DNA from: Thomasclavelia ramosa DSM 1402
GTDB taxonomy: Bacteria; Bacillota_I; Bacilli_A; Erysipelotrichales; Coprobacillaceae
Assembly: GCF_014131695.1 (NCBI RefSeq)
Contig: NZ_CP036346.1
Coordinates: forward strand, 1,178,001-1,242,000
DNA: 64,000 nucleotides
Reading direction: 5' to 3'
Shown: one piece after another, positions 17,298 to 26,848 of the stretch
Layout: the number at the start of each line of letters is the position of its first letter
Position numbering within the stretch: the stretch's first letter is position 1
Made by a program: the position numbers and the translations under genes
Notes under the pieces: generated by a model
Told to the model about the DNA's origin: nothing
Databases searched by the model: none
What the model saw: only the letters and a program-made list of their open reading frames with translations

Positions 17298-17740
17298 ATG
17301 TTGATTGTTGATGGAGAAAAATATCTTGCGGAAATAAAAGAATTGATCATTGAGTATACAAATTCATTGAATCGAGATTTCTCTTTTCAAAACATAGATG
17401 CTGAATTAGAAGATTTAAAAAGAAGATATCTATAGTCTCATGGGCGTATTTTAGCGGTTGTCGACTGATGGTAAAGCTGTTGGCTGTATTGCTTATTGTC
17501 ACCATCGTAATCAATGCTGTGAAATGAAACGTCTATATGTAAAACCAGATTTTCGTAATCAGTGACAAGGTCAAAAATTAATTGAAGCAATTATTGAAAC
17601 TGCTCAAGGAGATGGTTTTGGATACAATCAAACCGTTAAAAAGGGCGATTTCGTTATATAAAAAATATGTTTTTAAAAAAATTGAACCACATTATGATAA
17701 TCCAACGGATGACGTAATTTATATGAAATTAGTATTCTAA
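17298..17740 (+). pseudogene. GNAT acetyltransferase pseudogene
   Basis: ATG 17298 opens MLIVDGEKYLAEIKELIIEY and continues to a TAG at about codon 46. A frameshifted continuation gives DGKAVGCIAYCHHRNQCCEM and KRLYVKPDFRNQ, then TGA, then QGQKLIEAIIETAQGDGF. KRLYVKPxFRxxxxGxxL is the acetyl-CoA-binding motif A of GNAT enzymes, with the RGxG Arg codon now a stop. Two stops and at least two frameshifts show decay. Confidence 0.85.
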
Positions 17741-17765
17741 TAAGCAAAGAAAGTGAGATAGGTTA

Positions 17766-18566
17766 ATGGGAATATTATTGGTTAGGCTTATTGATGTAAT
17801 AAATGAATATAGTGAAGATAGTACTTTTTATAGTATTGCTTATACAATGCTTTTGAATTTTGATAATTTGCAAAATCTTAGTATTAATGATGTTGCAAAT
17901 TTATGTCATGTATCAAAATCAACTATTAGTAAGTTTGTACGATCATTAAATTTTGAAGATTATTCCGATTTTAAGGCAGAAGCATATTTTAAGGAAAATC
18001 GTTTTAACAGTGATTATAATTATGTTGCCAATATCCAACAATATATTGCTAATCAAGACGCAAATACCTATATTGACAAAGTTATTCAGGATATTGAAAT
18101 AATCAAAAATATTGATATGACAGTGATTAGAAAAATTGCTCAAATAATTTATCAATATCCAAAAGTCACGGCATTTGGAACACTTTTTTCACAATTGGGA
18201 GCGTTAGATTTGCAGTATAAACTGGCCTATAATCATAAATTTATTATGAGTTATGTAAATGATGTTAAACAAGACGAATACTTAAAAAATAATAGTGAAC
18301 AAGGTGTTGTGATCATTTATTCTAATTCTGGTAACTATTTAAATAAGTATCAGTTATCATCATTTGATGAAAAGAAAAAATACGACTATAAAAATAAAAA
18401 GGTTATTTTAATTACTGCAAACGAAATGATGGTAAATCATCCCGATGTTGATATTTGTCTTGTCTATCAGCATTTATCTAAATTACAAACACATAGTTAT
18501 ATCTATCCTTTGATTAATGACTTGATTGTTGCTGAATATAGAAGTTTCCAAAATGCGAACTTTTAA
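17766..18566 (+). CDS. MurR/RpiR family transcriptional regulator
   Basis: 266 residues with an N-terminal HTH_6 domain (NLSINDVANLCHVSKSTISK, then FVRSLNFEDYSDFKAE, about 35-75) and a degenerate sugar-isomerase-like SIS domain (about 110-250). RpiR regulators sense phosphosugars. It stands 51 bases before a GH1 6-phospho-glycosidase on the same strand, so it most likely regulates that gene. The ribosome-binding site before ATG 17766 is weak. Confidence 0.9.
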   Translation: MGILLVRLIDVINEYSEDSTFYSIAYTMLLNFDNLQNLSINDVANLCHVSKSTISKFVRSLNFEDYSDFKAEAYFKENRFNSDYNYVANIQQYIANQDANTYIDKVIQDIEIIKNIDMTVIRKIAQIIYQYPKVTAFGTLFSQLGALDLQYKLAYNHKFIMSYVNDVKQDEYLKNNSEQGVVIIYSNSGNYLNKYQLSSFDEKKKYDYKNKKVILITANEMMVNHPDVDICLVYQHLSKLQTHSYIYPLINDLIVAEYRSFQNANF

Positions 18567-20066
<1,500 letters not shown>

Positions 20067-20068
20067 GG

Positions 20069-20092
20069 AGGGAAATAAAATTCCCTTTTTTT
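20069..20092 (+). terminator. Intrinsic terminator of the GH1 gene
   Basis: AGGGAA (20069-20074) and TTCCCT (20081-20086) with a 6-base loop and seven T. Confidence 0.75.
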
Positions 20093-20163
20093 AAATTTTA
20101 ATCGGGTCTATTTATAATTTAGGTTAATATATTTAAAGGAGGAATGATTAGGAGGAATCATAG

Positions 20164-21183
20164 ATGTGTACAGCAATAAAGATATATTCAGATAATGGAG
20201 ATATTTATTTTGGTCGAACAATGGATTTTTCATTTGAATTAAATCCTGAACTTTATTATATTCCTGCAAAATACCAGTGGCGCAATGTTCTAAATACTCA
20301 TGATATTGAAAATAAGTACAATATTCTTGGTATCGGGCAAGATGTCTCTCCTGTTGCTTTAAGTGATGGTGTTAATGACCATGGATTTGCAGTTGCGGCA
20401 TTATATTTTTCTGGGTTTGCTCAATATGATGGGCTAAAAAAAGATAATACATCAATTATCCCGATCGCTGCTTTTGAACTAGTTTATTTTTTATTAAGTC
20501 AATGTGCTTCAGTAAAAGAAGCTCAAGAATTAATAAAAGTCATCAAAATTATTGGTGTAGAAGATAGTATTACACATATAGCAGCTCCTCTTCATTGGAT
20601 AATAAGCGGTGCAAATAACAATTGTATGGTGATTGAAAAAACAATAGATGGTCTACATGCGATTAATAATCCTATTGGTGTTCTTGCAAATAGTCCAGAT
20701 TTTTCTTGGCATATGACTAATTTATGAAATTATTACAATTTATCGCCATATCAATTTCAAGAAGCAATATGGAACAATATAAAACTTACTCCATTTGGAC
20801 AAGGTGCAGGAACATTAGGCTTACCAGGGGATTATACACCACCATCACGTTTTATTAGAGCAGCATTTCAAAAAACATATACAGATATTCCAATTGATCG
20901 TCATCAAGCTGTGATAACTTGTTTTCGGATCATGGAAACGGTCAGTATTCCTAAAGGGGTCGTCATTACAGCAAATCAAACTTCTGATTATACTCAATAT
21001 ACGATGTTTATTAACTTAGCAACTCGAGAATATTATTTTAAAACATATTGGAATAATCAGATAACAAGAGTTGAATTTCCTCAATATGATGAAAAAGATA
21101 TGAAAATGCTTTCATTAGGACCGTTAAATCAAACGATTGAATTTAAAACTAGAAGTATTTTTTATAAAAGGATGTGTTGTTAG
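20164..21183 (+). pseudogene. Choloylglycine hydrolase family enzyme interrupted by one in-frame TGA
   Basis: Codons 1-187 run to a TGA at 20725-20727, and the same frame continues without another break to TAG 21183, about 339 codons in all, the usual family length. Catalytic residues are visible: Cys2 (MCT), Arg18 and Asp21 (FGRTMDF), Asn near 176, and an Arg in PSRFIRAAF in the second half. Position 81 is Tyr (ALYFSG), where bile salt hydrolases tend to have Asn and penicillin V acylases Tyr, so the ancestor may have been acylase-like. A CGA (Arg) to TGA change would explain the stop. The first fragment alone lacks half the fold and is unlikely to work. Confidence 0.9.
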
Positions 21184-21197
21184 ATACATCTTTTTTT
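21166..21197 (+). terminator. Intrinsic terminator
   Basis: AAAAGGATGT pairs with ACATCTTTT (21186-21194) with one bulge, followed by T residues to 21197. Confidence 0.65.
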
Positions 21198-21228
21198 GTT
21201 TATATTTATGATTATTGTGAAAGAATAA

Positions 21229-21246
21229 AATATGCTTAAGCATATT
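21229..21246. promoter_or_regulatory. Palindrome upstream of the nrdAB promoter
   Basis: AATATGCTTAAGCATATT is a perfect 18-base palindrome ending 2 bases before the -35 hexamer of nrdA. It does not resemble the NrdR box I know. It is a candidate operator for an unknown regulator. Confidence 0.5.
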
Positions 21247-21248
21247 CG

Positions 21249-21278
21249 TTGAAGATAATCGAATGACTATGCTAGAAT
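21249..21278 (+). promoter_or_regulatory. nrdAB promoter
   Basis: TTGAAG (21249-21254), an 18-base spacer and TGCTAGAAT (extended -10, hexamer 21273-21278). Its position supports the nrdA start at 21302 over an earlier in-frame ATG at 21263. Confidence 0.5.
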
Positions 21279-21301
21279 GGCATTCTAAGGATGTGAAAAA
21301 A

Positions 21302-23809
21302 ATGTTGATACAAAAAAGAAATGGTCTTTTTCAAGACTATGATAACAACAAAATAGAAACAGCAATAAAAAAAGCTTTTTGCAGTTTATCTGAAACAATA
21401 AAAGATGATGAATTAAAAAAGATGATTGCAGATATTGAAAAACATATTATAGCTGATATGTCTGTTGAAGCAATTCAAGATTTGGTTGAAGAAACATTGA
21501 TGAAACATGGATATCTTCAAGTAGCAAAAGCTTATATTTTATATCGTCAAAAGCATACGGAGCAGCGATTGATAATTGATGAACTGCTTGCCTTATTGGG
21601 AGATCAAAATCTAAAAAAGGTTCTATTGAAGATTCACAAAGACTATCCTCAAGAAGAATATTCATTGCAATTATTATTAGTGAAATTTAAAACATTTTAT
21701 AAAGAGGGTATGAGTCATTTTGAAGCGTTGAAAATGTTGATGAAAGCGAGTGTGGAATTAATTAGTAAAGAAGCACCTAAATGGGAGATGATTTCAGCTC
21801 GATTTTTAACTTATGATGTAAATCAACAGGTTGACCAAAAAATGAATACCGCTGGTAGATATACTTTTTATGAGCGGATTAACTATTTAGCACAACAAGG
21901 TTATTATGGACAATATATTCTTGAAAGCTATTCAAAAGATGAAATAGACATGTTAGGACAGTATATTAGCGAATCGCGAAATGAATTATTTACATATAGT
22001 GGTCTTGAATTGATTGTTAAAAGATACTTGATTCAAAATCATGACCGCGAAATTATTGAAAAACCACAGGAAATGTTTATGTCAATTGCTATGCATTTGG
22101 CCATGAATGAATCAAATAGAGTTAAGTGGGCAAAAGAGATTTATGATATTTTAAGTACTTTAAAAGTGACGATGGCAACACCAACTATGTCTAATGCGAG
22201 AAAGCCATTTCATCAAATGAGTTCATGTTTTATTGATACTGTCGATGATTCATTAGCAGGAATATATAAAAGTATAGATAATTTTGCTAAAGTTTCAAAA
22301 AACGGTGGTGGAATGGGACTGTATTTTGGAAAAGTACGTGCTAATGGAAGTAGTATCAGAGGTTTCAAAGGAGCAGCAGGAGGTGTGATTCGATGGCTTA
22401 AACTTGTAAATGATACTGCAACAGCAGTAGATCAATTAGGAGTTCGGCAGGGAGCAGCAGCAGTATATTTGGATGCATGGCATAAAGATCTACCCGAATT
22501 TTTACAAATTAGAACAAATAATGGCGATGATCGAATGAAAGCACATGATATTTTTCCTGCGGTTTGTTATCCAGATTTATTTTGGAAATTAGCTAAAAAT
22601 GATTTGGAAGCTTCATGGTACATGATGTGTCCACACGAGATACATGAAGTTAAAGGTTATTATTTAGAGGATTGTTATGGTGAAGAGTGGGAAAGGAAAT
22701 ATTATGAGTGCGTTGAAGATGACCGAATTCCTAAACGCGTTATGACAGTTAAAGAAATTGTTCGTTTAATTATTAAATCACTAGTTGAAACAGGAACTCC
22801 TTTCACATTTAATCGCGATCATGTTAATAATTTTAATCCTAATCCTCATCAGGGAATGATATATTGCAGTAATCTTTGCACAGAAATTGCTCAAAATATG
22901 CAAGCGATGGAGATCTTACCGTCTGAGGAAATTGAGGTTAATGGTGAAACTATTATTGTTGAAAAAACAAAACCAGGTGATTTTGTAGTTTGTAATTTAG
23001 CTTCATTAACATTAGGTCATCTTGATGTCTTAAATGATGATGAATTGAGACACGTTATCAGTGTTGTAATTAGGGCTTTGGACAATGTAATTGATTTAAA
23101 TTATTATCCAATTCCTTTTGCCAAAATAACTAATCAAAAATATCGTGCGATTGGATTAGGAACAAGTGGTTATCATCATATGCTGGTAAAATTGAAAATG
23201 TCATTTGAAAGTGATGAGCATTTACAGTTTATTGAGCAGCTTTATGAAAAGATTAATTACTTTGCGTTGGAAGCTTCATGTGATTTAGCTAAAGAAAAAG
23301 GAAGTTACTCATTGTTTAATGGTAGTGATTTTGAAACAGGTGCATACTTTATAAAACGTCGCTATCAAAGTAAAGCATGGCAAAATCTTCAAGCTAAAAT
23401 CAAAGAAAATGGTTTAAGAAATGGATATCTTTTAGCGATTGCCCCAACCAGTTCAACTTCAATTATTGCTGGAACAACAGCAGCGGTTGATCCTATCATG
23501 AAAAAGTATTTTATGGAAGAGAAAAAGGGAAGTATGATTACTAGAGTTGCTCCCGACTTAGATTCTGAAACTTTTTGGTTATATAAAAATGCGCATTATA
23601 TTGATCAAGAGTGGATTGTTAAAGCAGCGGGAATTAGGCAGCGTCATCTCGACCAGTCACAATCAGTTAATTTATATATGACAAATGAGTTTACTTTTAG
23701 AAAGTTGCTTAATTTGTATATTAAAGCTTGGGAGTATGGTGTTAAAACATTATATTATGTTAGAAGCCAGTCTTTAGAAGTTGAAGAATGTGAATCATGC
23801 AGTTCATAG
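21302..23809 (+). CDS. nrdA: Ribonucleoside-diphosphate reductase, class Ia alpha subunit
   Basis: About 835 residues from ATG 21302 behind TAAGGATG. An N-terminal ATP-cone (RNGLFQDYDNNKIETAIKKAF) gives allosteric control. The redox Cys pair lies in SSCFIDT and in CSNLCTEI, with the thiyl-radical Cys in NLCTEI. NGGGMGLYFGKVRA and PTSSTSIIAGTT form the substrate site, and the C-terminal tail carries ECESC for thioredoxin exchange. It reduces ribonucleoside diphosphates with NrdB, 9 bases downstream. The protein should be intact and aerobically functional, notable for a presumed anaerobe. Confidence 0.95.
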   Translation: MLIQKRNGLFQDYDNNKIETAIKKAFCSLSETIKDDELKKMIADIEKHIIADMSVEAIQDLVEETLMKHGYLQVAKAYILYRQKHTEQRLIIDELLALLGDQNLKKVLLKIHKDYPQEEYSLQLLLVKFKTFYKEGMSHFEALKMLMKASVELISKEAPKWEMISARFLTYDVNQQVDQKMNTAGRYTFYERINYLAQQGYYGQYILESYSKDEIDMLGQYISESRNELFTYSGLELIVKRYLIQNHDREIIEKPQEMFMSIAMHLAMNESNRVKWAKEIYDILSTLKVTMATPTMSNARKPFHQMSSCFIDTVDDSLAGIYKSIDNFAKVSKNGGGMGLYFGKVRANGSSIRGFKGAAGGVIRWLKLVNDTATAVDQLGVRQGAAAVYLDAWHKDLPEFLQIRTNNGDDRMKAHDIFPAVCYPDLFWKLAKNDLEASWYMMCPHEIHEVKGYYLEDCYGEEWERKYYECVEDDRIPKRVMTVKEIVRLIIKSLVETGTPFTFNRDHVNNFNPNPHQGMIYCSNLCTEIAQNMQAMEILPSEEIEVNGETIIVEKTKPGDFVVCNLASLTLGHLDVLNDDELRHVISVVIRALDNVIDLNYYPIPFAKITNQKYRAIGLGTSGYHHMLVKLKMSFESDEHLQFIEQLYEKINYFALEASCDLAKEKGSYSLFNGSDFETGAYFIKRRYQSKAWQNLQAKIKENGLRNGYLLAIAPTSSTSIIAGTTAAVDPIMKKYFMEEKKGSMITRVAPDLDSETFWLYKNAHYIDQEWIVKAAGIRQRHLDQSQSVNLYMTNEFTFRKLLNLYIKAWEYGVKTLYYVRSQSLEVEECESCSS

Positions 23810-23818
23810 GAGGTAATA

Positions 23819-24859
23819 ATGGAACTTAAACAAAAAGCATTATTTAATGCTAAAGGTGATATTGATGTAAGAAAACGTCGAATGATAAATGGAAATACAA
23901 CAAATCTTAATGATTTTAATAATATGAAATATCAGTGGGTCAGTGATTGGTACCGTCAGGCGATGAATAATTTTTGGATTCCAGAAGAAATAAATTTGAC
24001 TCAAGATATTAGAGATTATCGTTTGTTAAGTGAGGCAGAACGAACCGCATATGATAAGATTCTTTCATTTTTAGTTTTCTTAGATTCTTTACAGACAGCC
24101 AATCTTCCTAATATTGGTGAGTATATTACAGCAAATGAAATTAATCTTTGTTTAACCATTCAAGCATTTCAAGAAGCGGTCCATTCACAAAGTTATAGCT
24201 ATATGCTTGATTCAATTTGTTCACCAACTAAACGAGATGAAATTTTATATCAATGGAAATTTGATGAACATTTGTTGAAGCGAAATGAATTTATTGGTGA
24301 ACAGTATAATGCATTTCTTGAACATAAAGATAGTTTTCATTTAATGAAAACGATTATGGCTAATTATATTTTGGAAGGAATTTATTTTTATTCAGGATTT
24401 ATGTTCTTTTATAATTTAGGGCGAATGGGTAAGATGTCGGGATCAGCTCAAGAGATTCGTTATATTAATCGTGATGAAAATACACATTTATGGTTATTTA
24501 GAAATATGATTATTGAGCTGCAAAAGGAAGAACCGACATTATTTACCCCTGAAAAGATTGAGGTTTATCGTAATATGCTAAAACGTGGAGTTGAAGAGGA
24601 AATTGCTTGGGGGCAATATGTCTTGGGAAATCGAATTGAGGGTCTAACGATGGATATGGTCAGTGATTATATTCATTATCTCGGTAATTTAAGAGCATTT
24701 TCATTGAATTTTGAACCATTATATGAAGGATTTGAGACAGAACCTGAAGCAATGAAATGGGTAAGTATTTATAGTAATGCAAATAACATTAAGACCGATT
24801 TTTTTGAAGCAAAATCTACTGCTTATGCAAAGTCTAGTGCTATTGAAGATGATTTATAG
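23819..24859 (+). CDS. nrdB: Ribonucleoside-diphosphate reductase, class Ia beta subunit
   Basis: 346 residues of the ferritin-like R2 fold. The metal ligands can be matched to E. coli NrdB: Asp in FLDSLQ, Glu and His in QEAVHSQSY, Glu in LEGIYF, and Glu/His in RDENTHL. The radical Tyr is kept four residues after the first His (HSQSY). It therefore belongs to the Tyr-radical di-iron/di-manganese type, not the Phe-containing Ic type. AGGAGG precedes ATG 23819 and overlaps the nrdA stop, so the two subunits are co-translated. Confidence 0.95.
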   Translation: MELKQKALFNAKGDIDVRKRRMINGNTTNLNDFNNMKYQWVSDWYRQAMNNFWIPEEINLTQDIRDYRLLSEAERTAYDKILSFLVFLDSLQTANLPNIGEYITANEINLCLTIQAFQEAVHSQSYSYMLDSICSPTKRDEILYQWKFDEHLLKRNEFIGEQYNAFLEHKDSFHLMKTIMANYILEGIYFYSGFMFFYNLGRMGKMSGSAQEIRYINRDENTHLWLFRNMIIELQKEEPTLFTPEKIEVYRNMLKRGVEEEIAWGQYVLGNRIEGLTMDMVSDYIHYLGNLRAFSLNFEPLYEGFETEPEAMKWVSIYSNANNIKTDFFEAKSTAYAKSSAIEDDL

Positions 24860-24868
24860 AATATTTAG

Positions 24869-24900
24869 AAAAGCAAGATAGAAAACTACCTTGCTTTTTT
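24869..24900 (+). terminator. Intrinsic terminator of nrdAB
   Basis: AAAAGCAAGATAG (24869-24881) pairs with CTACCTTGCTTTT (24886-24898) with one mismatch and an AAAA loop, followed by T. Confidence 0.9.
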
Positions 24901-24958
24901 GATTGATCTATTGTTCAGCTATTTGATGCATAAACGTTTATTAGAGGAGGATATATTG

Positions 24959-25603
24959 ATGTATAGAATAAAAAAATCCGTTATTATTTTCTTCGCTTAT
25001 CGCATTTATTGTTAGCCTGATCTATTTATTAATATCTATAGTAATAGCAGTATATTATAATCTATGGAATGGTCTATTCCTTCATTCTTATTGTAATTCA
25101 GTCGTTTTTGTGTTTTGTTTCCTGTGATAATGATGAGAAATTTTTTATACACCGCTATATATTTTATTTTCAAATATTAATGTGGATGTATCATTGGATA
25201 ATTTAGCTTTGTCTTCACCAGTTGTCTCGAGCATGTACTTAAATATCATTATGATAGCATCAGTAGGAATCATCGGTTATATAATTTTACAGTCTATTCA
25301 CCTTAATAAACAGCCACCTTTAATTACTGTCTTTAGTATTTCAGCGATGCATAGGTGCTATTTTAATGATTTTAATTTTATTTTGTCAAAGCTCCGATGC
25401 TATTATTAAGGCGTGAACATGAAGCTATTGTTAATCATCAATTATGTATCACTAATACTTTTGAACAGGTTTTTAAAGAAAAAATGCTAAAACTTTATAA
25501 AAAAGTTCGGTATCTTTGTAATACTCATGGATATCCTTTTACTAAAAATATTCATTCAAAATATCTTGCTGATTTAATTTATCTAAAAATGAAGCTTCTA
25601 TGA
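24959..25603 (+). pseudogene. Decayed multi-helix membrane protein region
   Basis: AGAGGAGG precedes ATG 24959, which opens MYRIKKSVIIFF. The next frame continues SSLIAFIVSLIYLLISIVIA and ends within 60 codons. A later frame (25182-25409) carries NIIMIASVGIIGYIILQSIH, then FSISAM, which shifts into YxGAILMILILF. Frame changes thus separate at least four hydrophobic helices of one former protein. A last frame (25397-25603, 68 codons) is soluble and not recognised; it could be the start of a second dead gene. No family assigned. Confidence 0.5.
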
Positions 25604-25730
25604 TACTTTTTACTGATTATCTATCTGGTAGACAGTAAGCTTAAAAACTGTATTGCAATGTGATATATTAAACTTTGCCTAAAAATAATAACTATGCTAG
25701 TAATAGTTTATTTTTTTATTATATATTTGT

Positions 25731-25759
25731 TTGACAAGTCTAACACCAGGAGATAAGAT
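25731..25759 (+). promoter_or_regulatory. Promoter of the ABC/FtsX operon
   Basis: TTGACA (25731-25736), a 17-base spacer and TAAGAT (25754-25759). The DtxR-type palindrome at 25770-25785 covers the expected transcription start. Confidence 0.6.
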
Positions 25760-25769
25760 ATAATTGTTG

Positions 25770-25785
25770 GTTAGATTAGGCTAAC
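25770..25785. promoter_or_regulatory. DtxR-type operator, site 1
   Basis: GTTAG-ATTAGG-CTAAC, one of five palindromes of the same form in the window. It overlaps the expected +1 of the promoter at 25731-25759. Confidence 0.7.
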
Positions 25786-25857
25786 TATTATAATTGTTTT
25801 AATTGAAATATTTAGCATTAAATCCTATTTTAAAAAGATTATAGAGGGTGTTGTGTG

Positions 25858-26124
25858 GTGAATCGGATGATTCTATTCGAAAAATCAATTTGTAAGATTG
25901 AAAAATGAGAATTATCCATATTGTGTGATGATGGAAATTAATGGGATGAGTTGTACCGATTGTCAGCAACAAATTGAAAATGAGTTTAATCAGAAGAAAA
26001 TTTATTTAGAACAGCATTTGGCTGTACTTCTACCAAAACAAGATGCAAGTGTGGAATCAGTCTAGGTTTTAATAGAGATAGTTGGCTATCGTGTTATTAA
26101 ATTAAAAAAATCTGAATTAAAAGA
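25858..26124 (+). pseudogene. Decayed heavy-metal-associated (HMA) domain protein
   Basis: A frame from GTG 25858 (NRMILFEKSICKIEK) stops, and the next frame continues YPYCVMMEINGMSCTDCQQQ, then IENEFNQKKIYLEQHLAVLL, a TAG, and VLIEIVGYRVIKLKKSE. GMSCTDC is the GMxCxxC metal-binding motif of MerP/CopZ-like HMA domains. One frameshift and one nonsense codon are visible. It lies in the leader of the ABC/FtsX operon, behind the DtxR-type operator, so it was probably the first gene of that operon. Confidence 0.7.
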
Positions 26125-26137
26125 TAGGGGGATTTAT

Positions 26138-26836
26138 ATGTATTTGCAATTAGAAAATGTAGAAAAATATTATGGTGAAAATGAAAATCGGGTTCAAGTT
26201 TTAAAAGGGGTCAATGGTTCAATAGAACGCGGTGAAATCTGTGTTATGCTAGGACCTTCAGGCTCTGGTAAATCAACATTATTAAATTTAATTGGAGGTA
26301 TCGAAATAATTGATTATGGTAATGTGATAGTTGGTGGAATTGATTTAGCATCTTTATCAAAAACAAAATTAGGGTTATACCGGCGGGATACTTTGGGCTT
26401 TGTTTTCCAATTTTATCATCTAGTCCCAAATTTAACAGTAAAAGAAAATATTGAAACAGGTGCATATTTGAGTAAGACACCACTAGCTGTTGAAACACTA
26501 TTAGATAAATTAGGATTAAAAGAACATTGCAATAGGTATCCTAATCAATTATCAGGAGGACAGCAGCAACGAACTGCAATTGGTCGTGCTCTAGCAAAAA
26601 ATCCTAAATTATTATTATGTGATGAACCGACAGGAGCTTTAGATTATCATACATCTAAAGATATTTTAGAATTATTAGAACAGATTAATCAGGATTATGG
26701 AACAACTATTTTAATTGTTACTCATAATGATGCAATTGCTAAAATGGCACATCGCGTGCTGCGTTTGCGAGATGGACAAATTGTTTCAAACTATTTAAAT
26801 ACATCACGAATCAATGCTAAAGAGTTAGAATGGTAG
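26138..26836 (+). CDS. ABC transporter ATP-binding protein, MacB/LolD type
   Basis: 232 residues with all ABC motifs: Walker A GPSGSGKST, the Q-loop in FVFQFYHLVPNLTV, signature LSGGQQQR, Walker B LLLCDEPTGALD and the H-loop in VTHND. The FQFYHLVPNLT segment is typical of ATPases paired with FtsX/MacB permeases, one of which follows 12 bases later. AGGGGG precedes ATG 26138. The operon starts at the DtxR-type operator 25770-25785, which suggests metal-dependent expression. The substrate is unknown. Confidence 0.93.
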   Translation: MYLQLENVEKYYGENENRVQVLKGVNGSIERGEICVMLGPSGSGKSTLLNLIGGIEIIDYGNVIVGGIDLASLSKTKLGLYRRDTLGFVFQFYHLVPNLTVKENIETGAYLSKTPLAVETLLDKLGLKEHCNRYPNQLSGGQQQRTAIGRALAKNPKLLLCDEPTGALDYHTSKDILELLEQINQDYGTTILIVTHNDAIAKMAHRVLRLRDGQIVSNYLNTSRINAKELEW

Positions 26837-26848
26837 TAGGGTGTTAGC

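Noticed and set aside
20725-20727. TGA recoding to Trp or selenocysteine
   Set aside because: TGA ends many other genes here, Trp uses TGG, and no selenocysteine-type stem or Cys-equivalent position is seen.
20728-21183. A separate short gene starting at ATG 20911
   Set aside because: It lies in the same frame as the interrupted hydrolase and is its C-terminal half.
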